NCBI RefSeq assembly: GCF_009363555.1
Contig: NZ_CP045373.1
Coordinates: 164,731 to 228,730 of the forward strand
Direction of reading: 5' to 3'
Origin: Sulfitobacter sp. THAF37
GTDB taxonomy: Bacteria; Pseudomonadota; Alphaproteobacteria; Rhodobacterales; Rhodobacteraceae
Length of the DNA stretch: 64,000 nt
Positions 23,862 to 31,425 of the stretch are shown here, piece by piece. Position numbers and translations under genes: made by a program. The notes under the pieces were generated by a model. It worked only from the letters and a program-made list of their open reading frames with translations, did no database searches and was not told the origin of the DNA. The first letter of the stretch is position 1; every line of letters begins with the position of its first letter.

Positions 23862-26033
23862 TCAGGCCGCATCCCCGCTGAGGAAAGCTGGCAAGGACGA
23901 TGGTTCATCACTCTCCGCCTCGGCCAGCGCGTCTGCGGCGGGCACGTCACCTTCCTCGGCCTCTGGCGCATCGCCAGTCCTTCTGGCGTCGGCCTCCGTC
24001 GCACCGACAAACACCATCCCGTCAGGCAACCAGCGCGTCGTCTTTGCGACCGTGGCGGCGTCAAAACCTTCCGTCTCGCCAGCGGTTTCCGCAAAAGCCC
24101 GCTCCATGGCCGCAGCGAGATCGCCCTTGCGCTCGCGATTGCGATCTTCAGCGTAGTCGTCGCCGATCAGCTTACGGGCCGTCGCCACCGCATGGCTCTT
24201 GTTGACCCGACCCCAGTAATTCTGCGCAGTCGGGCGCCAGCAGGCCGCCACATCGACGTCAAGCCGCGCGCCGATCTCCTCGATGATCGCGGAAGGGCGA
24301 TTGTCGGAGGAGAGCTGCGGCTTAACCGCCAGACCCGTCGCCCAGGCGAAAAGCGCCTGCTTGTCGGCAATGGGCAGCGCCGACATGGCCTGGAAGTCCT
24401 CGGGTTTCTCCAGCTTCATCCAGTCCGTGGCGAGGTCCTGTTTCAGCGCCTCGAGCATCTTCTGGGCGACGGTGTCCGTGTGCAGCACCTCGCGGTTTTG
24501 CGCCTGGAAAGGACGGACCGAGATGTCGAGCGCCTCGTTATTGTAGGACCGCCCCAGAGCCTGTTCGCAGAGCGCATAGAGCATCGCGTCGAACGCTACC
24601 TCGAAATCCGCCGCCAGATGCGCCCGCAGGATGTGCTGACGGGTTGCCCGCAGATCGTCGGCGAGGCTTGCTGAAATCCCGTCCGCCTTGCGCAGCGTGG
24701 CGGCAGGGTCGGAGTTCGGCACCGGCGTCGAGGAGGTTGGCGGCGTCACCTGCGGACGGGCAGGGGAGGGGGCGCCATCCGCATCTGCGGTGGTCTCGCC
24801 GGGCTCGGGCGCGGCTGGAATATCCTCGGGCCGCACCAGACCCTTCTCGACGCGCAACGCCCCGTCATGACCGATGGTCAGAACCACGCCAGCGATAGCA
24901 CGATCTTCGTCCGCGTAAGGTTGCCGTTCGCGCTGCAGGGCTTCGATCTCGCGCAGGCGCGGCTCGATGGCGTAGTACTCTTCGGTTTCAGCGTCGGTCC
25001 AGTCCTCGCCGTCATTCTGCGCCGCCAGTTCTTCCTCGCGCGCAATCAGACGCTCTTCCTCGGCGAGCAGGTCCGGATCGGGGTCGATATCCTGTGGATA
25101 GACCCGCCCGAAACTGCGAAACGCGCCGTAGTCCACCGAGAGATGCACTTCGACCCATTTCCACGCCGCCTCGAAGGGTTTGGCCGCAGCCTGCAGTTTC
25201 TCAATGGCGAGGCGCTCGAGGAGTTCGGGGTTTTCCATATGGGCACTCGCACGGTCGTCGAAGAGATCGCGTAGCAGAATACCGCCCGCCACCTCATAGG
25301 CCTCGATGCCAACAAAGCGCCCGAGGGCCGAGTTCGCCGAATGCGCCGTCTCGGTCAGCTGGCGTTTGATGCTCTGTGGATGGATGTGATAGCCGCCCTT
25401 CACTGCGTTCCAGACCGCAAGCTGGCGATCATGGTCGTCGGTCAACGTGAAGGCCATGACGCATTCGAGGGTCAGATCACCGGCACGGAACTGCTCGATG
25501 ATTTCCGGCGCGACACGGGCAAGCTTAAGCCGGCGGCGCACCAGGTCGACCGAGACGCCGAACTTCAGGGCGATCTCGTCTTCACTGCGCCCCTCGCCGA
25601 TCATCGCCTCAAAGGCCTCGAACTGGTCGGCCGGGTGCATCGCCGCGCGCTGGAGGTTTTCCGTGGCGGAGGTGAGGACAGCATTGCGCTCATCTTCGAC
25701 GAGGCAGGGCACCGGGTGATCAACGGGAATGACGCCGTCCTGTGCGAGCTGCTTCAGCGCCTTGAGGCGGCGGCCGCCAGCATCGACCGCAAAACGTGTC
25801 TCAGACAGAGCATGAACCACCAGGTTCTGCTTGATGCCTGTCTCACGAATGCTGGCAAGGAGCTCGGCGTCATCGCTGGCGCTTGCCGCAACCTTGCGCA
25901 CGTTGAGCGGGCTCGGCTCCAACTGGTCGAGTGAGATCATCCGGACGCCGGCGGCGCCGTCGGGCGTTGCCGGTCCAGTGCCTTCGGTCTTTTTCTTGGT
26001 GGCGGGTTTCGATCGGGTCGTGGTCTTGGCCAT
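23862..26033 (-). CDS. ParB/RepB/Spo0J-like nuclease-domain protein, long plasmid form
   Basis: 723 residues from ATG 26033. A basic N-terminal tail is followed by a ParB N-terminal domain (SLDQLEPSPLNVRK near 37-50, then DAGGRRLKALKQL and ATENLQRAAMHPADQFEAF). An HTH follows (RSEDEIALKFGVSVDLVRRR). The C-terminal 450 residues include a charged coiled-coil (about 330-390), a Pro/Thr linker, and a region ending GDDYAEDRNRERKGDLAAAM. At more than twice the size of RepB it is the plasmid-accessory ParB-like type, which is not the partition partner of RepA. It heads the minus-strand cluster; the divergent promoter region carries two inverted repeats. Confidence 0.87.
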   Translation of the reverse strand: MAKTTTRSKPATKKKTEGTGPATPDGAAGVRMISLDQLEPSPLNVRKVAASASDDAELLASIRETGIKQNLVVHALSETRFAVDAGGRRLKALKQLAQDGVIPVDHPVPCLVEDERNAVLTSATENLQRAAMHPADQFEAFEAMIGEGRSEDEIALKFGVSVDLVRRRLKLARVAPEIIEQFRAGDLTLECVMAFTLTDDHDRQLAVWNAVKGGYHIHPQSIKRQLTETAHSANSALGRFVGIEAYEVAGGILLRDLFDDRASAHMENPELLERLAIEKLQAAAKPFEAAWKWVEVHLSVDYGAFRSFGRVYPQDIDPDPDLLAEEERLIAREEELAAQNDGEDWTDAETEEYYAIEPRLREIEALQRERQPYADEDRAIAGVVLTIGHDGALRVEKGLVRPEDIPAAPEPGETTADADGAPSPARPQVTPPTSSTPVPNSDPAATLRKADGISASLADDLRATRQHILRAHLAADFEVAFDAMLYALCEQALGRSYNNEALDISVRPFQAQNREVLHTDTVAQKMLEALKQDLATDWMKLEKPEDFQAMSALPIADKQALFAWATGLAVKPQLSSDNRPSAIIEEIGARLDVDVAACWRPTAQNYWGRVNKSHAVATARKLIGDDYAEDRNRERKGDLAAAMERAFAETAGETEGFDAATVAKTTRWLPDGMVFVGATEADARRTGDAPEAEEGDVPAADALAEAESDEPSSLPAFLSGDAA

Positions 26034-26084
26034 GATCAGGGTCCTTGTCATGCCGGACCCGGAAGAGCCTCTCTCTATCCTTTC

Positions 26085-26103
26085 AAGCCCGGCACCCGGG
26101 CTT
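26085..26103. other. Stem-loop upstream of the ParB-like gene
   Basis: AAGCCCG-GCACC-CGGGCTT, 52 bp upstream of the ParB-like start. Another member of the stem-loop series in this cluster. Confidence 0.4.
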
Positions 26104-26118
26104 CCCTTTCTCTGGCTC

Positions 26119-26159
26119 TTTACAAATGCGGATCACGTGAACAATCGACCGTTTGTAAA
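26119..26159. promoter_or_regulatory. Inverted repeat in the divergent promoter region
   Basis: TTTACAAA at 26119-26126 and TTTGTAAA at 26152-26159 are perfect inverted 8-mers separated by 25 bp, in the 299-bp gap between the divergent ParB-like and DUF1612-like genes. A two-site operator is plausible. Confidence 0.4.
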
Positions 26160-26304
26160 CGAATGCAAGTAAGTGCTCTCTCGTCGTGCTCGTCCAAAAA
26201 CCCTTGGTTTCCTTGCGCTGAGCGCGATCTGAGAGGTTCCACCGGCAGTCGCGCGCGCATACTATATAAAGAGCAAAGGCAACCGCCACAAAATCACTTG
26301 GGTA

Positions 26305-26332
26305 ATGTGCAAAAGAACAGTATTTTGCACAT
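26305..26332. promoter_or_regulatory. Perfect 10-bp inverted repeat abutting the DUF1612-like start codon
   Basis: ATGTGCAAAA-N8-TTTTGCACAT ends at the base before ATG 26333. Its TTTTGCAC half-site equals the arm of the parS-like palindrome upstream of repA (12420-12437). A protein bound here would cover the ribosome-binding region and probably repress the gene; RepB, the ParB-like protein or the gene's own HTH product are candidates. Confidence 0.5.
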
Positions 26333-27400
26333 ATGAAGCCCCAAGCATCCGCTTTGACAGATAATTTCGATGACCCCCTCATCACCATCGAGGAGGATGA
26401 AGAAGCTCACGAAGAGGATCTCTGGTTTCTGCCGGGACCACTCGATGAAGAACCAGATGATTTACCTCCCGGGCCACGGGCAGAACCGCCAGACACTGCT
26501 GTCATCGATGACTGGGCAAAGGCAGAAGGCGTTCACGCTGCGCGACTGGCAAAGGTGGCTGGACGCTTAGGAGCTCTGGATGATCGGCTGCTGCGTGGCC
26601 CGGAAGGCTGGCGGCATCGCCTCGCTTTGATCGAGGCAGCGAACCTCAGCTGGTTCTCAGGGGATCGGGTGAGTTCTGATCGTCTGGCGCTCTGGATATC
26701 GATGCGGCTCTCGGGCGCACAGGATGACCCAAATGCCCTTGCAAGAGTTGGATGGGCTGTTCGGCGCCTGACAGGCGGTCCCGGACCAAAGGCTGATTTG
26801 GCCGCCTTCCTGGATCGCCGCGATCCCGAGAACATTGAAGACAGCGCTGAGCGTTTCGAAGATCGCGCGGGCGGATGGTTGGACGTAATGGCCGCCGCTG
26901 CCGAACTCCACCCAATCACGCGGGCTTGCATGGGCTTTCATCTCTGGAGCCTGGCGGGCCTCGGACAGCACGGCGACCAGATCGAAGCCGCCGTCACCGC
27001 GTCCAGGATCGCGGCCAGCGACGGAAGCGGCGCCATCTTCGCACCGCTAGCTATGGGCGGGGCAGGGGGGCTGCGTGTCTCGGGCTTGCCACCCGAACGC
27101 TTGACCCGCTGGTTGGATGGGATGAACAGCGCAATTCTAACGGCGATGCGGCATCTAGACGATGCCGAGACATGGAGTGCTCGGGCGGAAGGAGTCATGT
27201 CTCAGCTTTCGGGGCGAACTCCGGCGGCTCTTCGTTCGGCGTTGACAGAATGGCCTTTGGTGTCAGCCCCGATGGCGGAGGCATTAACAGGCGCAAGTCG
27301 CGCGGCGGTTCAAAGGAACCTCGCCTGGATGGAAGAGAGAGGCCTGATCCGAGAAGTGACGCAACAAGGACGATTCAGGATGTGGCGGATCAAGGACTAG
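26333..27400 (+). CDS. DUF1612-like protein with C-terminal helix-turn-helix
   Basis: 355 residues. An acidic N-terminus (about 1-55) is followed by a helical domain with GWRHRLALIEAANLSWFSGD and DRLALWISMRLSGAQ, typical of the DUF1612-type plasmid proteins. The last 70 residues form an HTH (AEALTGASRAAVQRNLAWME), ending EERGLIREVTQQGRFRMW. It is probably a DNA-binding regulator of the plasmid module. It lacks an obvious SD because an inverted repeat occupies that position. It is divergent from the ParB-like gene. The stop is 100 bp before the TniABQ left end. Family call moderate, HTH call stronger. Confidence 0.65.
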   Translation: MKPQASALTDNFDDPLITIEEDEEAHEEDLWFLPGPLDEEPDDLPPGPRAEPPDTAVIDDWAKAEGVHAARLAKVAGRLGALDDRLLRGPEGWRHRLALIEAANLSWFSGDRVSSDRLALWISMRLSGAQDDPNALARVGWAVRRLTGGPGPKADLAAFLDRRDPENIEDSAERFEDRAGGWLDVMAAAAELHPITRACMGFHLWSLAGLGQHGDQIEAAVTASRIAASDGSGAIFAPLAMGGAGGLRVSGLPPERLTRWLDGMNSAILTAMRHLDDAETWSARAEGVMSQLSGRTPAALRSALTEWPLVSAPMAEALTGASRAAVQRNLAWMEERGLIREVTQQGRFRMWRIKD

Positions 27401-27499
27401 ACCGTTGTGATCAGATCCAGCGACAGGGACCTTCTCGGTTCATTGAGGGAGGAGCGCTTATCGCCAATGCTTACGTTCATCGATGTCGCCAAAGGGTGG

Positions 27500-27615
27500 T
27501 GTCGCGTAGCCCTTAATTGTGAGATGAGAAATCCAACGAAATCAACAGCTGTGCTTTGCCCTTAAATATGAGATTTTGCCTTTAATTCCGATATTTTTGC
27601 TCTTAAACCTGAGAC
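27500..27615. repeat. Left-end transposase-binding repeat array of the TniABQ element
   Basis: Four related 17-mers occur at 27509 (GCCCTTAATTGTGAGAT), 27558 (GCCCTTAAATATGAGAT), 27578 (GCCTTTAATTCCGATAT) and 27599 (GCTCTTAAACCTGAGAC). The first lies within the terminal inverted repeat and the last three are spaced by 20-21 bp, two helical turns. Confidence 0.75.
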
Positions 27616-27645
27616 AGGGTTCACAGACATTTGCGGCAAATATCG

Positions 27646-29280
27646 ATGGATGATGATGGCGAAGACTACGTTGCCGTTGGTGCTGAAGAAGCGCGCAGGG
27701 CCGCGGTGCTGCGTCCCCTTGTTCAGGCCTTTCTCAAAGGGACTGGCAGTCTGGAAAGTGGCATCAATGACGCCGTTTGGGAGCTTGGTGTCAGCAGGGC
27801 GACGGTCTGGCGTTGGGTAAAGCGGTTGGCGGAAGAGGGTGGGCGCACCAGCGCTCTGACGCCGCGGAAACGGGGCCGCCCGACCGGGACGATCTTGATA
27901 TCCAGCAAAGTCGAAGCGGTGATCGAAGAGCACCTTCGCCGTTATTTTTTGCGCCGGGAGCGTTCGAGCCTGTCGCGCGTCGTGACAGAAATCCGCAGCG
28001 CGTGCTGGCAACAGGGCCTGCAGCCACCGACGCGGCGGACGGTTCAGCGTCGTCTGGATGCAATGAATGCCCGCAAAGTTGCGAAGGCACGAGAGGGCGC
28101 AAAGGCGGCCCGCCAGAAGTTTGCGCCGGTCACGGGTGAAAACAAGGCAAATCATCCTCTGGAAATCGTGCAAATCGACCATACGCCCGCAGACATTATT
28201 CTTGTCGACAGTTTTGAGCGCCAAGCAATTGGCCGGCCTTGGGTCACGCTGTCGATCGACATCGCAACGCGGATGGTAACCGGATACTACACTTCTCTTG
28301 AGGCTCCTTCGCGTCTGTCTGTGGCGCTTTGCCTGACACAGGCGGTTGCCCCCAAGGCGCAACTTCTGACGGAATTGGCGTGCAATATTCCTTGGCCCGC
28401 ACAAGGCAAACCGCAGAGTGTCCATGTCGACAATGGCCGCGATTTCCGGTCGCGGGCCTTTCGGTCGGCCTGTGCGGAATGGGGGATCGATCTGGTCTAT
28501 CGACCGCCGGGAAGTCCTCACTTCGGAGGTCACATCGAACGTTTGATCGGGACGATGATGGGGGCGGTTCACCTCCTGCCGGGCACAACGCAATCCTCGG
28601 TCACGACCAAGGGCGACTATGATGCCGAAGGCATGGCCACGATGACGTTGAGCGAATTCGATCGTTGGTTTGCTTTGGAAATCTGCCGTTACAACAACAG
28701 CATTCATTCAAGTCTTGGCTGCACGCCCGTTGCCAAATGGGAGGCGCTCTCAGAACAAATGACGGGCGATATCCCATTTGATATCGAAGCCTTTCAGGTG
28801 AGTTTCCTGCCGAGCGAACTGCGCAAGATCAGGCGTGACGGCATCCATCTGTTCCAGATACGGTACTGGTCCGATGCCCTTGCAGGCCACATCGGGCGCG
28901 GGGATGGAAAGGTGGTCGTTCGCTACGATCCTCGTGATATCTCAATGATCTGGGTCGAACTGGACGATGGCCGATTTGTTGAGGCGCGGTACAGAAATCT
29001 GGAAATTCCGCCCGTGCCACTCTGGGAATATCGCGAAGCCATGAGGAGGGCTCGGGCCCTTGGCAAGTCCGGGTCCAATGAGCTGGTTCTGGCTGAGCTG
29101 ATCCGCCAGCAACGCCAGATCGAGACTGAAAGCCGGGGCCTGACGAAGGCCGAACGCCGATCCCGTGAAAGAAAAGGGACATTGGAGAGCGCCAACTCGG
29201 CCGTCTCGTCAACCGAAGGGCTGCGCGCGATCGATACGGGTGATACATCGCGCCCATTGTTCAAGGTGGAGAGATGGTGA
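27646..29280 (+). CDS. tniA: TniA, DDE-type transposase with Mu-like C-terminal domain
   Basis: 544 residues from ATG 27646 (TTG 27631 is an alternative). N-terminal HTH domains (NDAVWELGVSRATVWRWVKR near 41-60, and RRTVQRRLDAMNAR) bind the end repeats. The RNase H-like core keeps all three acidic residues: Asp178 in VQIDHTPAD, Asp262 in VHVDNGRDF and Glu298 in GGHIERLIG. A Mu-type beta-barrel follows (about 400-470, with VVRYDPRDISMIWVE). It belongs with TniA of Tn5053/Tn402 and TnsB of Tn7-like elements, which cut and join transposon ends. The gene appears intact and is followed closely by tniB. Confidence 0.92.
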   Translation: MDDDGEDYVAVGAEEARRAAVLRPLVQAFLKGTGSLESGINDAVWELGVSRATVWRWVKRLAEEGGRTSALTPRKRGRPTGTILISSKVEAVIEEHLRRYFLRRERSSLSRVVTEIRSACWQQGLQPPTRRTVQRRLDAMNARKVAKAREGAKAARQKFAPVTGENKANHPLEIVQIDHTPADIILVDSFERQAIGRPWVTLSIDIATRMVTGYYTSLEAPSRLSVALCLTQAVAPKAQLLTELACNIPWPAQGKPQSVHVDNGRDFRSRAFRSACAEWGIDLVYRPPGSPHFGGHIERLIGTMMGAVHLLPGTTQSSVTTKGDYDAEGMATMTLSEFDRWFALEICRYNNSIHSSLGCTPVAKWEALSEQMTGDIPFDIEAFQVSFLPSELRKIRRDGIHLFQIRYWSDALAGHIGRGDGKVVVRYDPRDISMIWVELDDGRFVEARYRNLEIPPVPLWEYREAMRRARALGKSGSNELVLAELIRQQRQIETESRGLTKAERRSRERKGTLESANSAVSSTEGLRAIDTGDTSRPLFKVERW

Positions 29281-29281
29281 A

Positions 29282-30163
29282 TTGAGGGCAGGGACAACTG
29301 AAGAAGACGGCCGGATCGCCCTCATTCAATCGGATATCTGGATCGGCTTTCCACGGGCGGAACAGGTGTTGGACCGCTTGCAGGGCATGATCGAAGCGCC
29401 ACGACAAACCCGTATGCCTGGGCTTCTTGTGCATGGCGCCTCCGGGATTGGAAAGACGATGATTGCCCGAAACCTGTCGCGCAAGTACGCACCAGAATAC
29501 GATCCGGCATCAGGCATCACCCGCACACCGCTTCTGCTGTTGCAAGCGCCGCCCGCACCTGATGAACGGCGGTTTTACCTGCATATCCTGGCCGCCGTTG
29601 GCGCCCCGGCGACGGCACTGAGCGCCCGCGCTCAAAATGTGGCTTCCCTCGAAGTCCGTGTCATCGCGCTACTGCGTGACCTTGGCCTGCGGATGATCAT
29701 GATCGACGAGGTTCACAACCTTTTGGCCGGGACCCACCGCGAACAGCGACGCTTTCTCAATGTTCTGCGGTATCTCAGCAATGAACTCGAAGTGTCGCTG
29801 GTCTGCCTCGGGGTCAGCGAGGCTGTCGATGCCATCCGTGGTGATATCCAACTTGCCAGGCGGCTGGACGAACATCACCTGCCAAACTGGCGCGATGATG
29901 CCGAGTTCTCGGATATGATCCAGACACTCATCGCGGCAATGCCCCTCAACAAAAAATCCAATCTGAAGGTCAAGTCGCTCAAGCAGATACTTGCACTGAC
30001 CGGTGGGGTGACCTCGCGCATTTTCGCCCTAGTCAAGGATCTTTCCATCGAGGCCATTGTCACCGGTGAGGAATGCATCACCGATGACGCAATCGCAAAA
30101 TGGACGCCGGTTTGGTCGCGCCATGCGAACGCCCATCGGCGGCTCGAGAAGACCGGCGTGTGA
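29282..30163 (+). CDS. tniB: TniB, AAA+ ATPase of the transposition complex
   Basis: 293 residues from TTG 29282, one base after the tniA stop; no ATG lies nearby in frame, so the start is inferred from coupling. Walker A is GASGIGKT at 52-59 and Walker B IMIDEVHNLL near 139-148, with a sensor-type segment SLVCLGVSE later. TniB/TnsC ATPases form filaments on target DNA and license TniA to insert. The last 4 bp overlap the tniQ start (GTGA). Length is close to the usual for TniB. No inactivating change is seen. Confidence 0.88.
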   Translation: MRAGTTEEDGRIALIQSDIWIGFPRAEQVLDRLQGMIEAPRQTRMPGLLVHGASGIGKTMIARNLSRKYAPEYDPASGITRTPLLLLQAPPAPDERRFYLHILAAVGAPATALSARAQNVASLEVRVIALLRDLGLRMIMIDEVHNLLAGTHREQRRFLNVLRYLSNELEVSLVCLGVSEAVDAIRGDIQLARRLDEHHLPNWRDDAEFSDMIQTLIAAMPLNKKSNLKVKSLKQILALTGGVTSRIFALVKDLSIEAIVTGEECITDDAIAKWTPVWSRHANAHRRLEKTGV

Positions 30164-30950
30164 CGCTGCGACCGCTGCCAAAGACTGTCGCACCGCTTCC
30201 AGACGAGTTGTTGTCAGGTTGGTTGTCTCGGTTGGCTGCGGCCAACTACTGTAATGACGCGGAACTGCTGGCTCATATCGAAATCGATACCACGCATGGC
30301 ACCGCCTTGGACTTCAGCATCGACGCGGCTGCGGCAGAGAAGATTGCCAATGCCGCACGGGTCGCCCCAGATGTCGTGCGATCTTTGACCTTTCCGGCAA
30401 TGACGCCACGAGAAGCATCGCTGACGGCCCAGATGCCATTCCAGCATTGTCTGCAATGCTCCCGAGAGGGCCTTTCGCTCAGGCATTGGAGGCGGGCCTG
30501 GGCATTCGACTGTCGGGTTTGCGGGACGAGACTTGTGCAGACCCTCGGCAAAGCCGGTGACGAACCAATATCCGACAAACTGATATACCGAGCGCGCCGC
30601 GGGGCAGGGATGCTTGAATGCGCCGCGCGATCGCAAGGCCCCAGGCAACTTCGGCGCGCAATGCGCGCAGTCACCTTTGCCATGTCACTCAAAACCTTCC
30701 ACGGGGAGCCCTTGTTCGCTCTTCAGAGCCACAGACCGGAAGTGAGGCTGTTGTGCCTTGCCGCAATCGCCGCCGCGCGATCTCATCCTTGGCTAAGGCA
30801 GCCATCGTCAGCTCCGCCATAGACGACTTTGCCAAGGTTGCTCTCTTGCGCGCCTTCGAGAAGGAGCATCGATTGCTAGCCGCGGTCGATCACATCGCGC
30901 AAAGGCACGCGAGAAGCAAAGGCCCCATGACAGCCGAATCTCGCAATTAA
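30160..30950 (+). pseudogene. tniQ: TniQ, target-selection protein, apparently frameshifted near 30785
   Basis: The gene starts at GTG 30160, overlapping tniB by 4 bp. The first 220 codons read TniQ-like (PLPDELLSGWLSRLAAANYC), with a zinc-binding block CLQCSREG followed by CRVCGTRL, and stop at 30822. A second frame continues the protein sensibly from about 30785 (LAKAAIVSSAIDDFAKVALL) to a stop at 30950 inside the right-end repeat. The likeliest reading is one 263-codon gene broken by a single-base indel, although programmed frameshifting cannot be excluded. TniQ helps recruit TniB to target DNA. Confidence 0.7.
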
Positions 30951-31004
30951 AGGCAAAACTCAATGCCGAAAGCGTCTCGTCTCAGATTTAAGGGAAACGC
31001 GACA
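30941..31004. repeat. Right-end transposase-binding repeats of the TniABQ element
   Basis: On the minus strand GCCTTTAATTGCGA (30954-30941) and TCCCTTAAATCTGAGAC (30995-30979) repeat the left-end motif. The outer end reads TGTCGCG from 31004. The right end has two copies against four on the left, the asymmetry expected for this transposon group. The tniQ stop lies inside the inner copy. Confidence 0.7.
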
Positions 31005-31390
31005 TCGGCCTTGCGAATATGAGGCATCCGGGTGAGCGAAGCGGCAGGCTGCTGGTGCGCGGCGATCCACGATATCGCCTGGAACAGCCAGCCATCACGG
31101 TGCCAAGGATCGTCACCCTCCGCCAACGTCAGTTGTTTGATCGCTGCAGTCGCCTGCTCGGCATTGGCAGCAGGTCCCGGCACCCCCGCACCGCTCAGGA
31201 TCTTGGCGACGTGGCGATATTGGCCGAGAACTATACGTGCAACCTGTTCGGCGAGTGCGTCCTCATCATCGATGGACCACGCCCAGCCGTGGCAGAGTTC
31301 GCCATGATCTATTGGAACGAGTTTGAGAGTCATGGGCACGCCGAGCCATTGCCCGAACTTGTAGGGGAGCAACCCAGCCACGATTGACAT
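31005..31390 (-). pseudogene. Hypothetical gene truncated by the TniABQ transposon
   Basis: A minus-strand frame from ATG 31390 (or 31333) reads like a real protein: TLKLVPIDHGELCHGWAWSI, then WHRDGWLFQAISWIAAHQ and MPHIRKAD. It then crosses the transposon end at 31004 and stops 20 codons inside, at 30947. About 128 codons of host origin remain. The rest of the gene is not found beyond the left end of the transposon (27401-27499), consistent with the missing target duplication and a rearranged flank. I do not recognise the family. Confidence 0.6.
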
Positions 31391-31425
31391 TCATGGTCGA
31401 ATGGCAATTGTCATCGCACCTTTCT

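Larger units (their letters stand above)
27500..31004 (+). mobile_element. Compact TniA-TniB-TniQ transposon without cargo (3.5 kb)
   Basis: The outer ends are inverted: TGTCGCGTAGCCCTTAATTG at 27500 and, on the other strand from 31004, TGTCGCGTTTCCCTTAAATC. Each carries further copies of a CCCTTAAatnTGAGA-type motif inside, as expected for transposase binding arrays of Tn5053/Tn402-like elements. Between them are only tniA, tniB and tniQ. No 5-bp target duplication is seen (GGTGG left, TCGGC right), so one flank has probably been rearranged since insertion. tniQ is frameshifted, so the element may be immobile. Confidence 0.8.

Noticed and set aside
26875..27516. Plus-strand frame continuing past the DUF1612-like gene into the transposon end
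   Set aside because: It is an alternative frame of the DUF1612-like gene; the last 35 codons before the left end look protein-like but have no start or family.
27500..31004. Possible CRISPR-associated transposon
   Set aside because: The TniA/TniB/TniQ trio is shared with such elements, but no cas gene, CRISPR repeat or guide-like region lies inside or near the ends.
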